10,317 nucleotides of DNA from Microcaldota archaeon. GTDB taxonomy: Archaea; B1Sed10-29; WALL01; WAMD01. Shown piece after piece: positions 1 to 6,758 of this stretch. Location: the NCBI GenBank assembly GCA_027077895.1, contig JALWQZ010000080.1, positions 1 through 10,317 on the forward strand. The letters are read 5' to 3'. A program made the translations under genes and the position numbers. Numbering within the stretch: position 1 is the first letter of the stretch; each line of letters starts with the position of its first letter. The notes under the pieces are model-generated. The model had not been told where the DNA came from, did not search any database, and saw only the letters and a list, made by a program, of their open reading frames with translations.

Positions 1-62
1 ATCGTAGACGGCATGGGCGAGGGCTTTGGCCCGAGCATTTCCCAGGCTTTGTTAAAGGCCTC
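1..62 (+). repeat. 62-nt interspersed repeat, copy 1 (5' end cut by window edge)
   Basis: This block matches 6136-6197 almost base for base, with a few substitutions and one single-base deletion (GG here, GGG there, near 46). Both copies hold a perfect GGGC-TTTG-GCCC hairpin (here 21-32), followed by a second imperfect hairpin with a GTT loop (about 45-61). The other copy starts 5 nt after the end of a tRNA gene, so a tRNA or other anchor may lie just left of the window. An open frame with an internal GMGEGFGPS stretch runs through both copies, but the single-base indel puts them in different frames afterwards. A DNA repeat or structured RNA is therefore more likely than a protein tail. Origin and function are unknown. 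Confidence 0.75.
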
Positions 63-177
63 ATTAGAATCTTGCCAAATAAACAATGACTACTCTTTCT
101 AAAATTTCCTAATTGGATGGTCAAACGTCTAAAAAACCGCCTTATCCTGTATAAATCAATTAAACAAATGAAACGAA

Positions 178-190
178 AGATTTAAATATA
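178..190 (+). promoter_or_regulatory. TATA/BRE promoter of the surface protein gene
   Basis: An AT-rich box (atttaaatata) preceded by a purine-rich BRE-like stretch (cgaaag) is centred near 185. Archaeal spacing places the transcript start near 211. That gives a leader of about 17 nt carrying a strong GGGGGTGGT ribosome site at 216-224, three bases before the ATG at 228. Between the repeat at 1-62 and this box I see no gene. Confidence 0.6.
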
Positions 191-227
191 ACTAAAACAG
201 AAAGTTTTATAACTAGGGGGTGGTAAC

Positions 228-3071
228 ATGAAGGCCAGAATAGGTCTATTCGTTATGATACTCGTTAGTCTAGCAACACTAATGCTCTCCACATCTAGCG
301 CCAACTGTCAATTCTCCTTCGCATTCACGGGGGACCAGACAACAAATGCGACTGCCATCCCCTGGAACGAAACTGCCAATTTCACAAAAAACGAAGACTT
401 CAACAACACAGTAATTTACGCCTACCTCAACGTGACAAACTCAACAAATTCAACAGACTGCTCGTGCACACCTGGGGACATCACGAGCATCATATTGTAT
501 CCTGCAAACCCAAAATCCCCTCAAATCACAGTAGATGGAAGACCACCAACATCAACGAGCAACTACTGGATGGGCTCCTTCGGGCTAAATTCAAGTTACA
601 CATCAGCAGGCAACTATACAAACATGTCAGTAACCTGTGAAGAACTAGATGGCAAAACATACAACAAAGTAACATACAACATCACTGGGAACTTTATCTT
701 TGTAAAGGACGAAGAGGGGCCGTCCCTAGTCAACCTAGAACCAGAAAACAACTCAATAATCTACAACAACACCCTCATAAACATAACCCTCTGGGATCCG
801 TCTGGCATAGGGTCAATTGAACCGGATGAGAATGGAAACCCCATTAAGTACAACATAACTGGCGAGACCACCGACTACTGGAATGTAACACTGTACCCAA
901 CCCCCATAGACGGAAACATAACAATCACCATTAATGCAAAAGATTTATCAAAGGACTCAACGGGCGTAATCGTGGGCAACCAAAACAACATAACTATCCA
1001 CTACCTCATGGATGAGTACGCTCCGAAAATAGAAAACTTTTCAATGGGTCCAATAAACAAAGATGAAATACTAGAAATACCTGGAAACGTTAGTTTTATA
1101 GTAAACGACACCCTGCCAACCAAATGCATTGCAGAAATAGAGGGAAAATCCCTAAAGTCTCCAATCTTAATCATCAACAAAACAGTCAATCCAGGAGCAC
1201 ACACACTTTCAGCAGAGATAACCAACAAAACCCAGATTCCTTGGGGGTATTACAATATTGGTATAACCTGTGCAGATGAAGGCAATCTGACATCCAACTA
1301 CACAAGTAAATCTTTTATAATTGACACGACACCCCCAACCGTGACTCTTGTCTCCCCTAAACCTGGAACTGTCACAAACGAAAACATAACATTTGAAGTG
1401 AACGCATCAGACGACTCTGGAAAAGTGTCCTGTTATGCTATAGGGCATGGATTCAATGAGACGGGACCTATAACCACAAATGACTCAACGGCTCTAGATA
1501 AATCAGGATATTTGGAGTACACAACAAACGTAACAAATGCAGAACTCAACTATTCAATAGAGTGCATTGATGCGGCAGGCAATGAAAAGGTATTGAATGG
1601 GATAGCAGTGCTTGATGACCTGCCCCCAAGGATAAGATGGCTAAAATGGAATCCAGAATTCCCCGTTATTGGCGATAACCTAACAGTATCTCTACGGGCA
1701 GTAGACATGGAACCAATCACTGCATCATTAATCTATACAAAACCAGGGGCAAAACCTGAAACAATAGACATGAAGGAGATAAATGGCACATTTGACTCAG
1801 GAATAATTCAAATTGATAAAAACGGTACATGGCAGTTTGAGGTTGATGTTCTCGATGGCCTAAAGAATACAGCAACTGAAAAATTCAACATAACTGTGGA
1901 CACACAACCACCAAATGTCACATACAGCATAACGCCTGGACCTGGTTACATAATGGTAAGCGCAAATGCCACTGATCTAAATCCATTCCACGTAAAAATT
2001 GACCTGAACGGGACAAACAAAACATGTGAGAAATACACAAACACCACAAACTCAAGCCTAGGTATAACCTGCAACTTCACAAACCTAACCGAAGACAAAA
2101 ATTACACCATCCTAATAACTGCAACAGACAGAGGCAACAACACAAGAGAGATAAACAAGACAGTGAGAACACTAGCCGTGCCAGTTCCAAGGATTACATG
2201 GCTCCCAAAAAGTCCATACATCTGGGTAAAGACATTCTCTGCAATAGGTAGTTACGACCCAGACGGGAACATAACAAGGTACTACTGGGAGTTTGGAGAT
2301 GGATCAAACGCAACAAATGAAACCGTGATTCACGTATTCAAGTCACCTGGGACATACACTGTGAAACTGATTGTCACAGACAACGACAACCTAACAAACA
2401 TCACAGAGGTCAACGTGACGATAAAGAAACTATTTGTCCCACCAAGGCATCACGGTGGCTTCGGAGGTGGATTTGGAGGAGGGGTAATTGCAACACCAGT
2501 GAAGCCAAAGCCAAGGCCAAAATCAGTGACAATGAACTGGTCAACTAGTGGCGTGAATGCGAGAATGTCTGCCAGTACAAACGGCAATAGAACTAGCATA
2601 ACAATCATTGTCTCCGCGAAGAAAACAGGGTACTACCAAATAATCCAGCCCATCCCGCCGAGCATGAGCATATCACAAATAACCACAATTCCAAAATGGG
2701 ACAAGATTGAATCAGGCAAACTAGTATGGAACGTCTATCTAAACCCAGGCAACAAAATCACCATAAAAGAAAGCGTGACTGGAAAAATTAGCAAGAACGT
2801 GATAGAAGAACTGAAACCAGTCATATCGTCTAAACCACCCCTACCAGCACAGACAGTCAGAGTAGCAAAGGTTACAAAGGCTGTTCAAAAGCCAGAGAAT
2901 AAAACAAACACAACCATCAAAAGACCAATGCCCCTCACAGGGAGGATAACGCAAGCGAACGAGAAGGGGCTGGGTAGATGGGTTGTAAGCGCATTGGTGG
3001 CATTGAGCATAATCGCCATATTCTATGTCCTAGTAGAGCGCAGCCATATAGGGCATGCACACATACACTGA
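228..3071 (+). CDS. Membrane-anchored Ig-like/PKD surface glycoprotein
   Basis: This 947-aa protein is probably a cell-surface or S-layer-associated protein. A basic start and hydrophobic run (residues 1-25) form a signal peptide. Ig-like repeats open with DxxPP-type signatures near residues 162, 262, 366, 463 and 558. A PKD domain (about 655-735) holds the hallmark WEFGDGS at 687-693. A His/Gly-rich hinge follows (about 740-755), then a less glycosylated C-terminal domain (about 760-865), a Pro/Lys/Thr-rich stalk, one membrane helix (about 916-935) and a short cytoplasmic tail with four His. I count roughly 56 N-x-S/T sequons, nearly all before the hinge, so heavy N-glycosylation is likely. 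The start is fixed by the GGGGGTGGT ribosome site. Surface location is inferred with confidence from topology. Whether it is an adhesin, a lattice component or a receptor stalk cannot be told. Confidence 0.9.
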   Translation: MKARIGLFVMILVSLATLMLSTSSANCQFSFAFTGDQTTNATAIPWNETANFTKNEDFNNTVIYAYLNVTNSTNSTDCSCTPGDITSIILYPANPKSPQITVDGRPPTSTSNYWMGSFGLNSSYTSAGNYTNMSVTCEELDGKTYNKVTYNITGNFIFVKDEEGPSLVNLEPENNSIIYNNTLINITLWDPSGIGSIEPDENGNPIKYNITGETTDYWNVTLYPTPIDGNITITINAKDLSKDSTGVIVGNQNNITIHYLMDEYAPKIENFSMGPINKDEILEIPGNVSFIVNDTLPTKCIAEIEGKSLKSPILIINKTVNPGAHTLSAEITNKTQIPWGYYNIGITCADEGNLTSNYTSKSFIIDTTPPTVTLVSPKPGTVTNENITFEVNASDDSGKVSCYAIGHGFNETGPITTNDSTALDKSGYLEYTTNVTNAELNYSIECIDAAGNEKVLNGIAVLDDLPPRIRWLKWNPEFPVIGDNLTVSLRAVDMEPITASLIYTKPGAKPETIDMKEINGTFDSGIIQIDKNGTWQFEVDVLDGLKNTATEKFNITVDTQPPNVTYSITPGPGYIMVSANATDLNPFHVKIDLNGTNKTCEKYTNTTNSSLGITCNFTNLTEDKNYTILITATDRGNNTREINKTVRTLAVPVPRITWLPKSPYIWVKTFSAIGSYDPDGNITRYYWEFGDGSNATNETVIHVFKSPGTYTVKLIVTDNDNLTNITEVNVTIKKLFVPPRHHGGFGGGFGGGVIATPVKPKPRPKSVTMNWSTSGVNARMSASTNGNRTSITIIVSAKKTGYYQIIQPIPPSMSISQITTIPKWDKIESGKLVWNVYLNPGNKITIKESVTGKISKNVIEELKPVISSKPPLPAQTVRVAKVTKAVQKPENKTNTTIKRPMPLTGRITQANEKGLGRWVVSALVALSIIAIFYVLVERSHIGHAHIH

Positions 3072-3078
3072 ACAAAAC

Positions 3079-3089
3079 TATTTTTAAAA
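3079..3089 (+). promoter_or_regulatory. TATA box of the zinc-ribbon/permease unit
   Basis: The box tatttttaaaa begins eight bases after the stop codon of the surface protein gene. It would start transcription near 3108-3112, a few bases before the ATG at 3119. It marks a new transcription unit and argues against any start for the next gene upstream of it. A GGTGG ribosome site lies at 3109-3113. Confidence 0.55.
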
Positions 3090-3118
3090 CCCCCTTCGTT
3101 ATTTTCTCGGTGGTTTTT

Positions 3119-3274
3119 ATGGCTCAATTTGTACCAACATGCCCACTGTGTTTTCAAGAGGATGGATACGTCATAAAACTAGAAAAGAAAGGAAACGAAT
3201 ACGTCTGCACTAGGAAACCCCATGAGCACGTCTTCATAATAGGCCCTGACGGATACCTGAAAAGGAAGGAGTGA
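3119..3274 (+). CDS. Small zinc-ribbon-like protein (51 aa)
   Basis: I do not recognise the family. Cys8-x2-Cys11 in the N-terminus and Cys30 with His35 and His37 further on could bind one zinc in a treble-clef or ribbon-like fold; the rest is charged with short beta-like stretches. A longer frame from 2978 exists, but it would overlap the end of the surface protein gene and include the TATA box at 3079. The ATG at 3119, preceded by GGTGG at 3109-3113, is therefore preferred. The stop codon is one base before the ATG of the permease gene, and the GGAAGGAG serving that gene lies within this gene's last codons, so the two are probably cotranscribed and translationally coupled. A role in regulating or binding the permease is only a guess from that linkage. 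Confidence 0.75.
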   Translation: MAQFVPTCPLCFQEDGYVIKLEKKGNEYVCTRKPHEHVFIIGPDGYLKRKE

Positions 3275-3275
3275 C

Positions 3276-4619
3276 ATGCCTAGGCTGAAAAGGGAACTAG
3301 GCCTGTTTAGTGCGACCCTTTACGGAATAGGGATAATTGTAGGCGCGGGTATATACGCCTTAATAGGGAAAGTATGCGGTCTGGCCGGAAATGCGGTCTG
3401 GATTTCATTTGCAATATCTAGCATCCTAGCCCTGTTTACTGGCTTGAGTTACGCAGAACTCTCCAGTTTCTTCCCAACAGACGCAGCAGAGTACGAGTAC
3501 ACAAGGGCAACCATAAAAAACAGGTTCATAGGCCTGCTAGTTACATGGTTCGTCGTCGGTTCATTCGTCGTCTCAGCATCAGCAGTTGCAATAGGATTCG
3601 GCAACTACCTGGCACCATTGATTTTCGGGAACAACTGGAACTCCGGCGTAAACCTAGGTTTCATTGTCCTAAACTGGCCAACCATAATCGCGATACTAAC
3701 AATCGCCTTCTTCACACTGGTCAACTACCTAGGAATAGAGATATCAAACGACATAAATATCCCATCCACAATACTAGAAGTCGGTGGCATACTCCTAATA
3801 ATCCTGGGGGCTGCCTGGCTTGTACTGACTGGCCACGCCCACCCTGTGAATTACATGCAGATGTCAAACGGGTGGTCTGGCGTATTCTCTGGTGCGATAC
3901 TAGCGTTCTTTGCATACGTTGGATTCGGCAGTATCGCAAAGATGGGGGAGGAGATCAAGAACCCTAGAAAGAACCTTCCTAGGGCCATAATAATCTCAAT
4001 AGTCATAACAACAATTCTGTACGTGCTAATGGCCATCTCCGCAGTCACAATGGTGCCTTGGCACAAGTTGCTGAACACCCCAGACCCTGCATCTGCTGTC
4101 GCAATGGCAATAAACCCTAGTTTCAGGCTATTAATATCAATAGTTGCCCTGTTCTCAACCGGGAACACCGTTATGCTCATATTGATAAGCGCAAGCAGGA
4201 TGATGTATGGGGTTGCGAAGGATGGTGCGTTGCCAAGGATACTAGCAAAGGTTGATCCAAAAAGGGAGACCCCCTACGTTGCAGTTTTTGGTGCAGGTTT
4301 AGTCGCAATGCTCCTGGCAATGCTAAAAAATATACAGACAATCGCAGAGGTCACAAACATATGGATATTCATAGTGTACGTGTTCGTCAACCTTGCGGTG
4401 ATACTCCTAAGGTACGAGAGACCAAGGGCAAAGAGGACATTCAAAATTCCTGGAGCAATAGGCTGGTTCCCTGTGATTCCGGGACTAGGCCTAGCCACGT
4501 CCCTAATAATGCTAGGCTATTCATTCTTCATGATACACCTAAGTTTGACCCATCCTGGGACATGGTTAACCGCTCTCCTAATTGCCCTAGCCGCCTTGTT
4601 CTACTGGAAAACAAAGTAG
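3276..4619 (+). CDS. APC-family amino-acid permease
   Basis: This 447-aa polytopic membrane protein has about 12 hydrophobic segments and the usual length of the amino acid-polyamine-organocation (APC) superfamily, which imports or exchanges amino acids across the cytoplasmic membrane. Two signatures support the call. The first membrane segment holds the glycine-rich GIGIIVGAGI (residues 17-26), the unwound substrate-binding turn of the LeuT fold, followed by YAEL at 59-62. After the sixth segment comes EEIKNPRKNLPRAI (about 225-238), a typical conserved APC loop. The ATG at 3276 follows a GGAAGGAG ribosome site and sits one base after the preceding gene. Substrate specificity cannot be read from the sequence. 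The stop codon abuts the stop codon of the convergent MATE gene with no spacer. Confidence 0.92.
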   Translation: MPRLKRELGLFSATLYGIGIIVGAGIYALIGKVCGLAGNAVWISFAISSILALFTGLSYAELSSFFPTDAAEYEYTRATIKNRFIGLLVTWFVVGSFVVSASAVAIGFGNYLAPLIFGNNWNSGVNLGFIVLNWPTIIAILTIAFFTLVNYLGIEISNDINIPSTILEVGGILLIILGAAWLVLTGHAHPVNYMQMSNGWSGVFSGAILAFFAYVGFGSIAKMGEEIKNPRKNLPRAIIISIVITTILYVLMAISAVTMVPWHKLLNTPDPASAVAMAINPSFRLLISIVALFSTGNTVMLILISASRMMYGVAKDGALPRILAKVDPKRETPYVAVFGAGLVAMLLAMLKNIQTIAEVTNIWIFIVYVFVNLAVILLRYERPRAKRTFKIPGAIGWFPVIPGLGLATSLIMLGYSFFMIHLSLTHPGTWLTALLIALAALFYWKTK

Positions 4620-5978
4620 TCACTCAATAACCTTCTCAACCCACCTAGTATTGAATATGAAATACAAAGACACTAGCCCACCTAGAATATTTGCAAGGGA
4701 CATCCCAAACCAGATTCCATTCATAGAGTGCCAAAGGACACTAAACGCATATGCAAAGGGCACCCTCATTACCCAGAGTCTGATAAACGCCAATGCAGTG
4801 GCCCTCTTCGTCTTCCCTGCTGCTCTCAACGCCTGCATGACAGGGAAGAATATACCAAAGAATGGAACAGAGAATGAGAACAGAAGTATGAACTTGGCTC
4901 CCTCCATTATGACATTCGGGTCAGATATGAAAACCCTCACCCAGTAGTACCTAGGTATAACTATCAGAAACGCTAGGCCTGTCATAGTCACAAATGTAAA
5001 CTTTATGGCGGTCTTCAAAATCTTCTTGGCCCTCTCATACTGCTCTGCACCTATATTCTGTCCAATCATGATAGACGCAGCCTGGGATATACCAAATGAA
5101 ACAGACGAGATTATGTTTATCAACCTGATTGTGATTCCATATGCTGCTGTAGCCACCGAACCAAACCCGCCAACTATTGTCATGACAGCCGCAAACGCCA
5201 GACCGTTCAACGAATTTCCAACCGCAGATGGGAGTCCTATCTTGATTATCTTACCTAATAACTTTTTATCAAAGAACAGGTCATCAAACCGTACATGTAT
5301 GTGTTTCCAGCCCTTGGCAAGAATAATAATTGCAATCAACGCGGTGACGGCATTTGACAATCCTGTTGCAATTGCTGCACCCTCAACCCCCAGCCTAGGC
5401 AGACCAAAGAGCCCAAATATGAGTATGGGATCAAGTATGCCATTCAGAATAAGCGTAAAAACATTCACCTTCATCGGGGTCATAGTGTCCCCAACTGCTC
5501 TCATAACAACAGAGAATGTCACACCCACAAACATAAATGGTAACGAAAGAAAGATTATCGAAAGGTATGACTTGGCAAGCGCAAAGACATCATGAGGCGT
5601 TCTAATCGCCATCAGAAGCGGACCAGTGTACACAAAGCCTAAAAACGCTATGGCAATTGATAGTAGAAACAGAAACATTAGAATATTCCCAACTGACTTG
5701 TTTACCTTATCCCACCTGTTTGCACCAACATACTGAGATACTAAGGCCAATCCTGCAGCAGCAAATCCACCAGCAAATGACGCTATCGTGAAAACGATTG
5801 GCCAGGAGACTACAGGTGCAGATATTGCTGTCCTCCCCAGACGCCCTAACCAAAACGTGTCTATAAGATTGTATAATACCTGAACCAACTGGTTAAACAC
5901 TATTGGTCCAGCGAGCACTAGCAATGTATTCAATATGGGTCCCTTTAATATCCTAGTTCTCATCCTCCGTGGTACCAT
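4620..5978 (-). CDS. MATE-family multidrug/metabolite exporter
   Basis: This is a 12-helix exporter of the MATE family (MOP superfamily), which extrudes cationic or toxic compounds using a Na+ or H+ gradient. The opening helices contain LAGPIVFNQLVQVLYNLIDT followed by FWLGRLG, a typical MATE signature. A second half beginning near LLGKIIKIGLPSAVGNSLNG repeats the pattern, as expected for the two six-helix bundles. Length (452 aa from this start) is normal. The frame extends to an ATG at 6002, but a TATA box (6001-6010 on this strand) overlaps that codon. Transcription should begin near 5978, where a second ATG would be a leaderless start. An ATG at 5963, directly abutting GGAGG, is the alternative. 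Substrate is unknown. Confidence 0.9.
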   Translation of the reverse strand: MVPRRMRTRILKGPILNTLLVLAGPIVFNQLVQVLYNLIDTFWLGRLGRTAISAPVVSWPIVFTIASFAGGFAAAGLALVSQYVGANRWDKVNKSVGNILMFLFLLSIAIAFLGFVYTGPLLMAIRTPHDVFALAKSYLSIIFLSLPFMFVGVTFSVVMRAVGDTMTPMKVNVFTLILNGILDPILIFGLFGLPRLGVEGAAIATGLSNAVTALIAIIILAKGWKHIHVRFDDLFFDKKLLGKIIKIGLPSAVGNSLNGLAFAAVMTIVGGFGSVATAAYGITIRLINIISSVSFGISQAASIMIGQNIGAEQYERAKKILKTAIKFTFVTMTGLAFLIVIPRYYWVRVFISDPNVIMEGAKFILLFSFSVPFFGIFFPVMQALRAAGKTKRATALAFIRLWVMRVPFAYAFSVLWHSMNGIWFGMSLANILGGLVSLYFIFNTRWVEKVIE

Positions 5979-6000
5979 CGCGCATATTCTGAATAAACAC

Positions 6001-6010
6001 ATTTAAAATA
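6001..6010 (-). promoter_or_regulatory. TATA box of the MATE gene
   Basis: On the minus strand the sequence reads tattttaaat, centred about 27 bp before the ATG at 5978. This spacing predicts a leaderless transcript and excludes the upstream ATG at 6002 as the start. It is divergent from, and only about 25 bp away from, the tRNA promoter. Confidence 0.55.
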
Positions 6011-6026
6011 GAACGCTAGGTAACGA

Positions 6027-6033
6027 TTATAAA
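6027..6033 (+). promoter_or_regulatory. TATA box of tRNA-Gly
   Basis: The heptamer ttataaa is centred 28 bp before the first base of the tRNA, the normal archaeal spacing. It implies a primary transcript with almost no 5' leader for RNase P to remove. Confidence 0.6.
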
Positions 6034-6057
6034 GGGGTATAACAAAAAGAAAATCGC

Positions 6058-6130
6058 GCGCCGGTAGTCTAGCCTGGCAGGACCGTGGCCTTCCAAGCCA
6101 CTAGCCCGGGTTCAAATCCCGGCCGGCGCA
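6058..6130 (+). tRNA. tRNA-Gly (anticodon UCC)
   Basis: A complete 73-nt cloverleaf folds without mismatch in the acceptor stem. Acceptor GCGCCGG (6058-6064) pairs with CCGGCGC (6123-6129), and the discriminator is A6130. The D stem is GTCT/GGAC. Anticodon stem GTGGC/GCCAC (6085-6089/6097-6101) encloses loop CTTCCAA with anticodon TCC at 6092-6094. T stem CCGGG/CCCGG (6106-6110/6118-6122) encloses TTCAAAT. No intron and no encoded CCA are present, as is common in archaea. The last 21 bases recur with one change at 6198-6218, so the 3' half looks like an integration target. Confidence 0.96.
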
Positions 6131-6135
6131 TTGCC

Positions 6136-6197
6136 ATTGTAAATGGCATGGGCGAGGGCTTTGGCCCGAGCCTTTCCCAGGGCTTTGTTAAAGGCCT
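6136..6197 (+). repeat. 62-nt interspersed repeat, copy 2, between tRNA and its tail copy
   Basis: This block matches 1-62. It contains a GGGC-TTTG-GCCC hairpin at 6156-6167 and a longer hairpin at 6179-6197 in which CAGG, C and TTT pair across a GTT loop with one G-G mismatch. In copy 1 a single-base deletion removes one G of this arm but leaves the rest of the stem. Together with the tRNA before it and the tRNA-tail copy after it, it may be a very small inserted element, the remnant of a larger one, or a structured RNA read from the tRNA promoter. No protein is confidently encoded here. Confidence 0.75.
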
Positions 6198-6218
6198 GTT
6201 TAAATCCCGGCCGGCGCA
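6198..6218 (+). repeat. Duplicate of tRNA-Gly 3' end (att-like direct repeat)
   Basis: Twenty of 21 bases match the tRNA 3' end at 6110-6130, from the last base of the T stem through T loop, T stem, acceptor strand and discriminator. The only difference is C to T at 6201 in the T-loop position. Tyrosine-recombinase elements typically leave such a copy when they integrate into a tRNA gene. Here the two copies are only 88 bp apart, with no integrase between them. A deletion scar, a tiny element or a local duplication are all possible. Confidence 0.75.
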
Positions 6219-6344
6219 TAGAGCCTTTTGGGAAAAGCCTCGGGAAAACAGTTTTGCTGTGGACTAGGAGCCCTTGGGAAAGGCCATAGGAACTGTACAC
6301 AGGTTACAAGGAGTATACCAATTTATACCTAGTTCTCGTAAGTT
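6219..6344 (+). other. Intergenic stretch with inverted repeats and a TATA-like box
   Basis: No convincing gene is seen. GGGAAAAGCC at 6230-6239 and GGGAAAGGCC at 6276-6285 are inverted relatives of GCCTTTCCC at 6170-6178; the second gives nine perfect complementary bases. TATA-like sequences at 6314-6318 and 6322-6327 precede the next gene. Depending on which is used, transcription would start at about the ATG at 6345 or the ATG at 6351. Confidence 0.45.
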
Positions 6345-6758
6345 ATGAACATGAAATCAAAACACCACATCATCATATTCGAAGGCCCGTTTGAGAGGCC
6401 TGGAGACCTAGTCATAAAGAAATTCGCCAGAATAAAGAAGGCCAGAAAACTCATCAAGGAGAAAAATCCAGACAAAACAGAGTACCACCTGCTCAACGGA
6501 CTTGTGGTAAACGGAGTCCCGGGGAAGGTGAAACTCCACTTCATAGAAATTGGGAGAAAACCTGGCTCTCAGGCATACGAAGTCCACTACGATGTCATCC
6601 CCGACGAAATGGGAAGAGGCGTGAAAAGGCGGGAGATTTCTGGCGTCCAACTGACAGAAGACCAAGTCTTATCCTTGATAGACAAAATGGAGCCAATACT
6701 AAAAAAGAACCGGATAAGTGTCAGATGGCTAAAACCGGGTGAGACACTAGATGGCTAG
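6345..6758 (+). CDS. Hypothetical protein (137 aa), coupled to Hjc-like gene
   Basis: I do not recognise the family. The protein is soluble and mixed alpha/beta. It has a hydrophobic beta start (HHIIIFEG), a Lys/Arg-rich helix near residues 25-40, a central beta region including EVHYDVIPDEMGRG, and a C-terminal helix from about residue 103 (TEDQVLSLIDKMEPIL). No membrane segment or signal peptide is visible. TATA-like sequences fit a leaderless start at the ATG at 6345 or the in-frame ATG at 6351, two codons later; no clear ribosome site is seen. The gene's last bases overlap the next gene by 8 bp (ATGGCTAG), so the two are translated from one message. The tight link hints at a shared process with the nuclease, which is inference only. 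Confidence 0.85.
   Translation: MNMKSKHHIIIFEGPFERPGDLVIKKFARIKKARKLIKEKNPDKTEYHLLNGLVVNGVPGKVKLHFIEIGRKPGSQAYEVHYDVIPDEMGRGVKRREISGVQLTEDQVLSLIDKMEPILKKNRISVRWLKPGETLDG

Noticed and set aside
1..102. Open frame running from the window edge to a stop at 100-102, containing GMGEGFGPS, with a similar frame at 6085-6267.
   Set aside because: The nucleotide match between the two copies crosses a single-base indel that changes the frame, and the second frame starts inside the tRNA gene. A DNA repeat or structured RNA explains it better.
2978..3118. Upstream extension of the zinc-ribbon-like gene to 98 aa.
   Set aside because: It would overlap the membrane helix and tail of the surface protein in another frame and contain a TATA box. 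The ATG at 3119 has its own ribosome site.
5005..5595. 196-aa open frame on the plus strand.
   Set aside because: It lies antisense within the MATE gene, has no promoter or ribosome site, and its sequence is the mirror of conserved MATE codons.
6112..6300. 62-aa minus-strand frame with a KARAKALAHA helix-like run.
   Set aside because: It overlaps the tRNA end and the repeat, and the frame is broken by the indel in copy 1.
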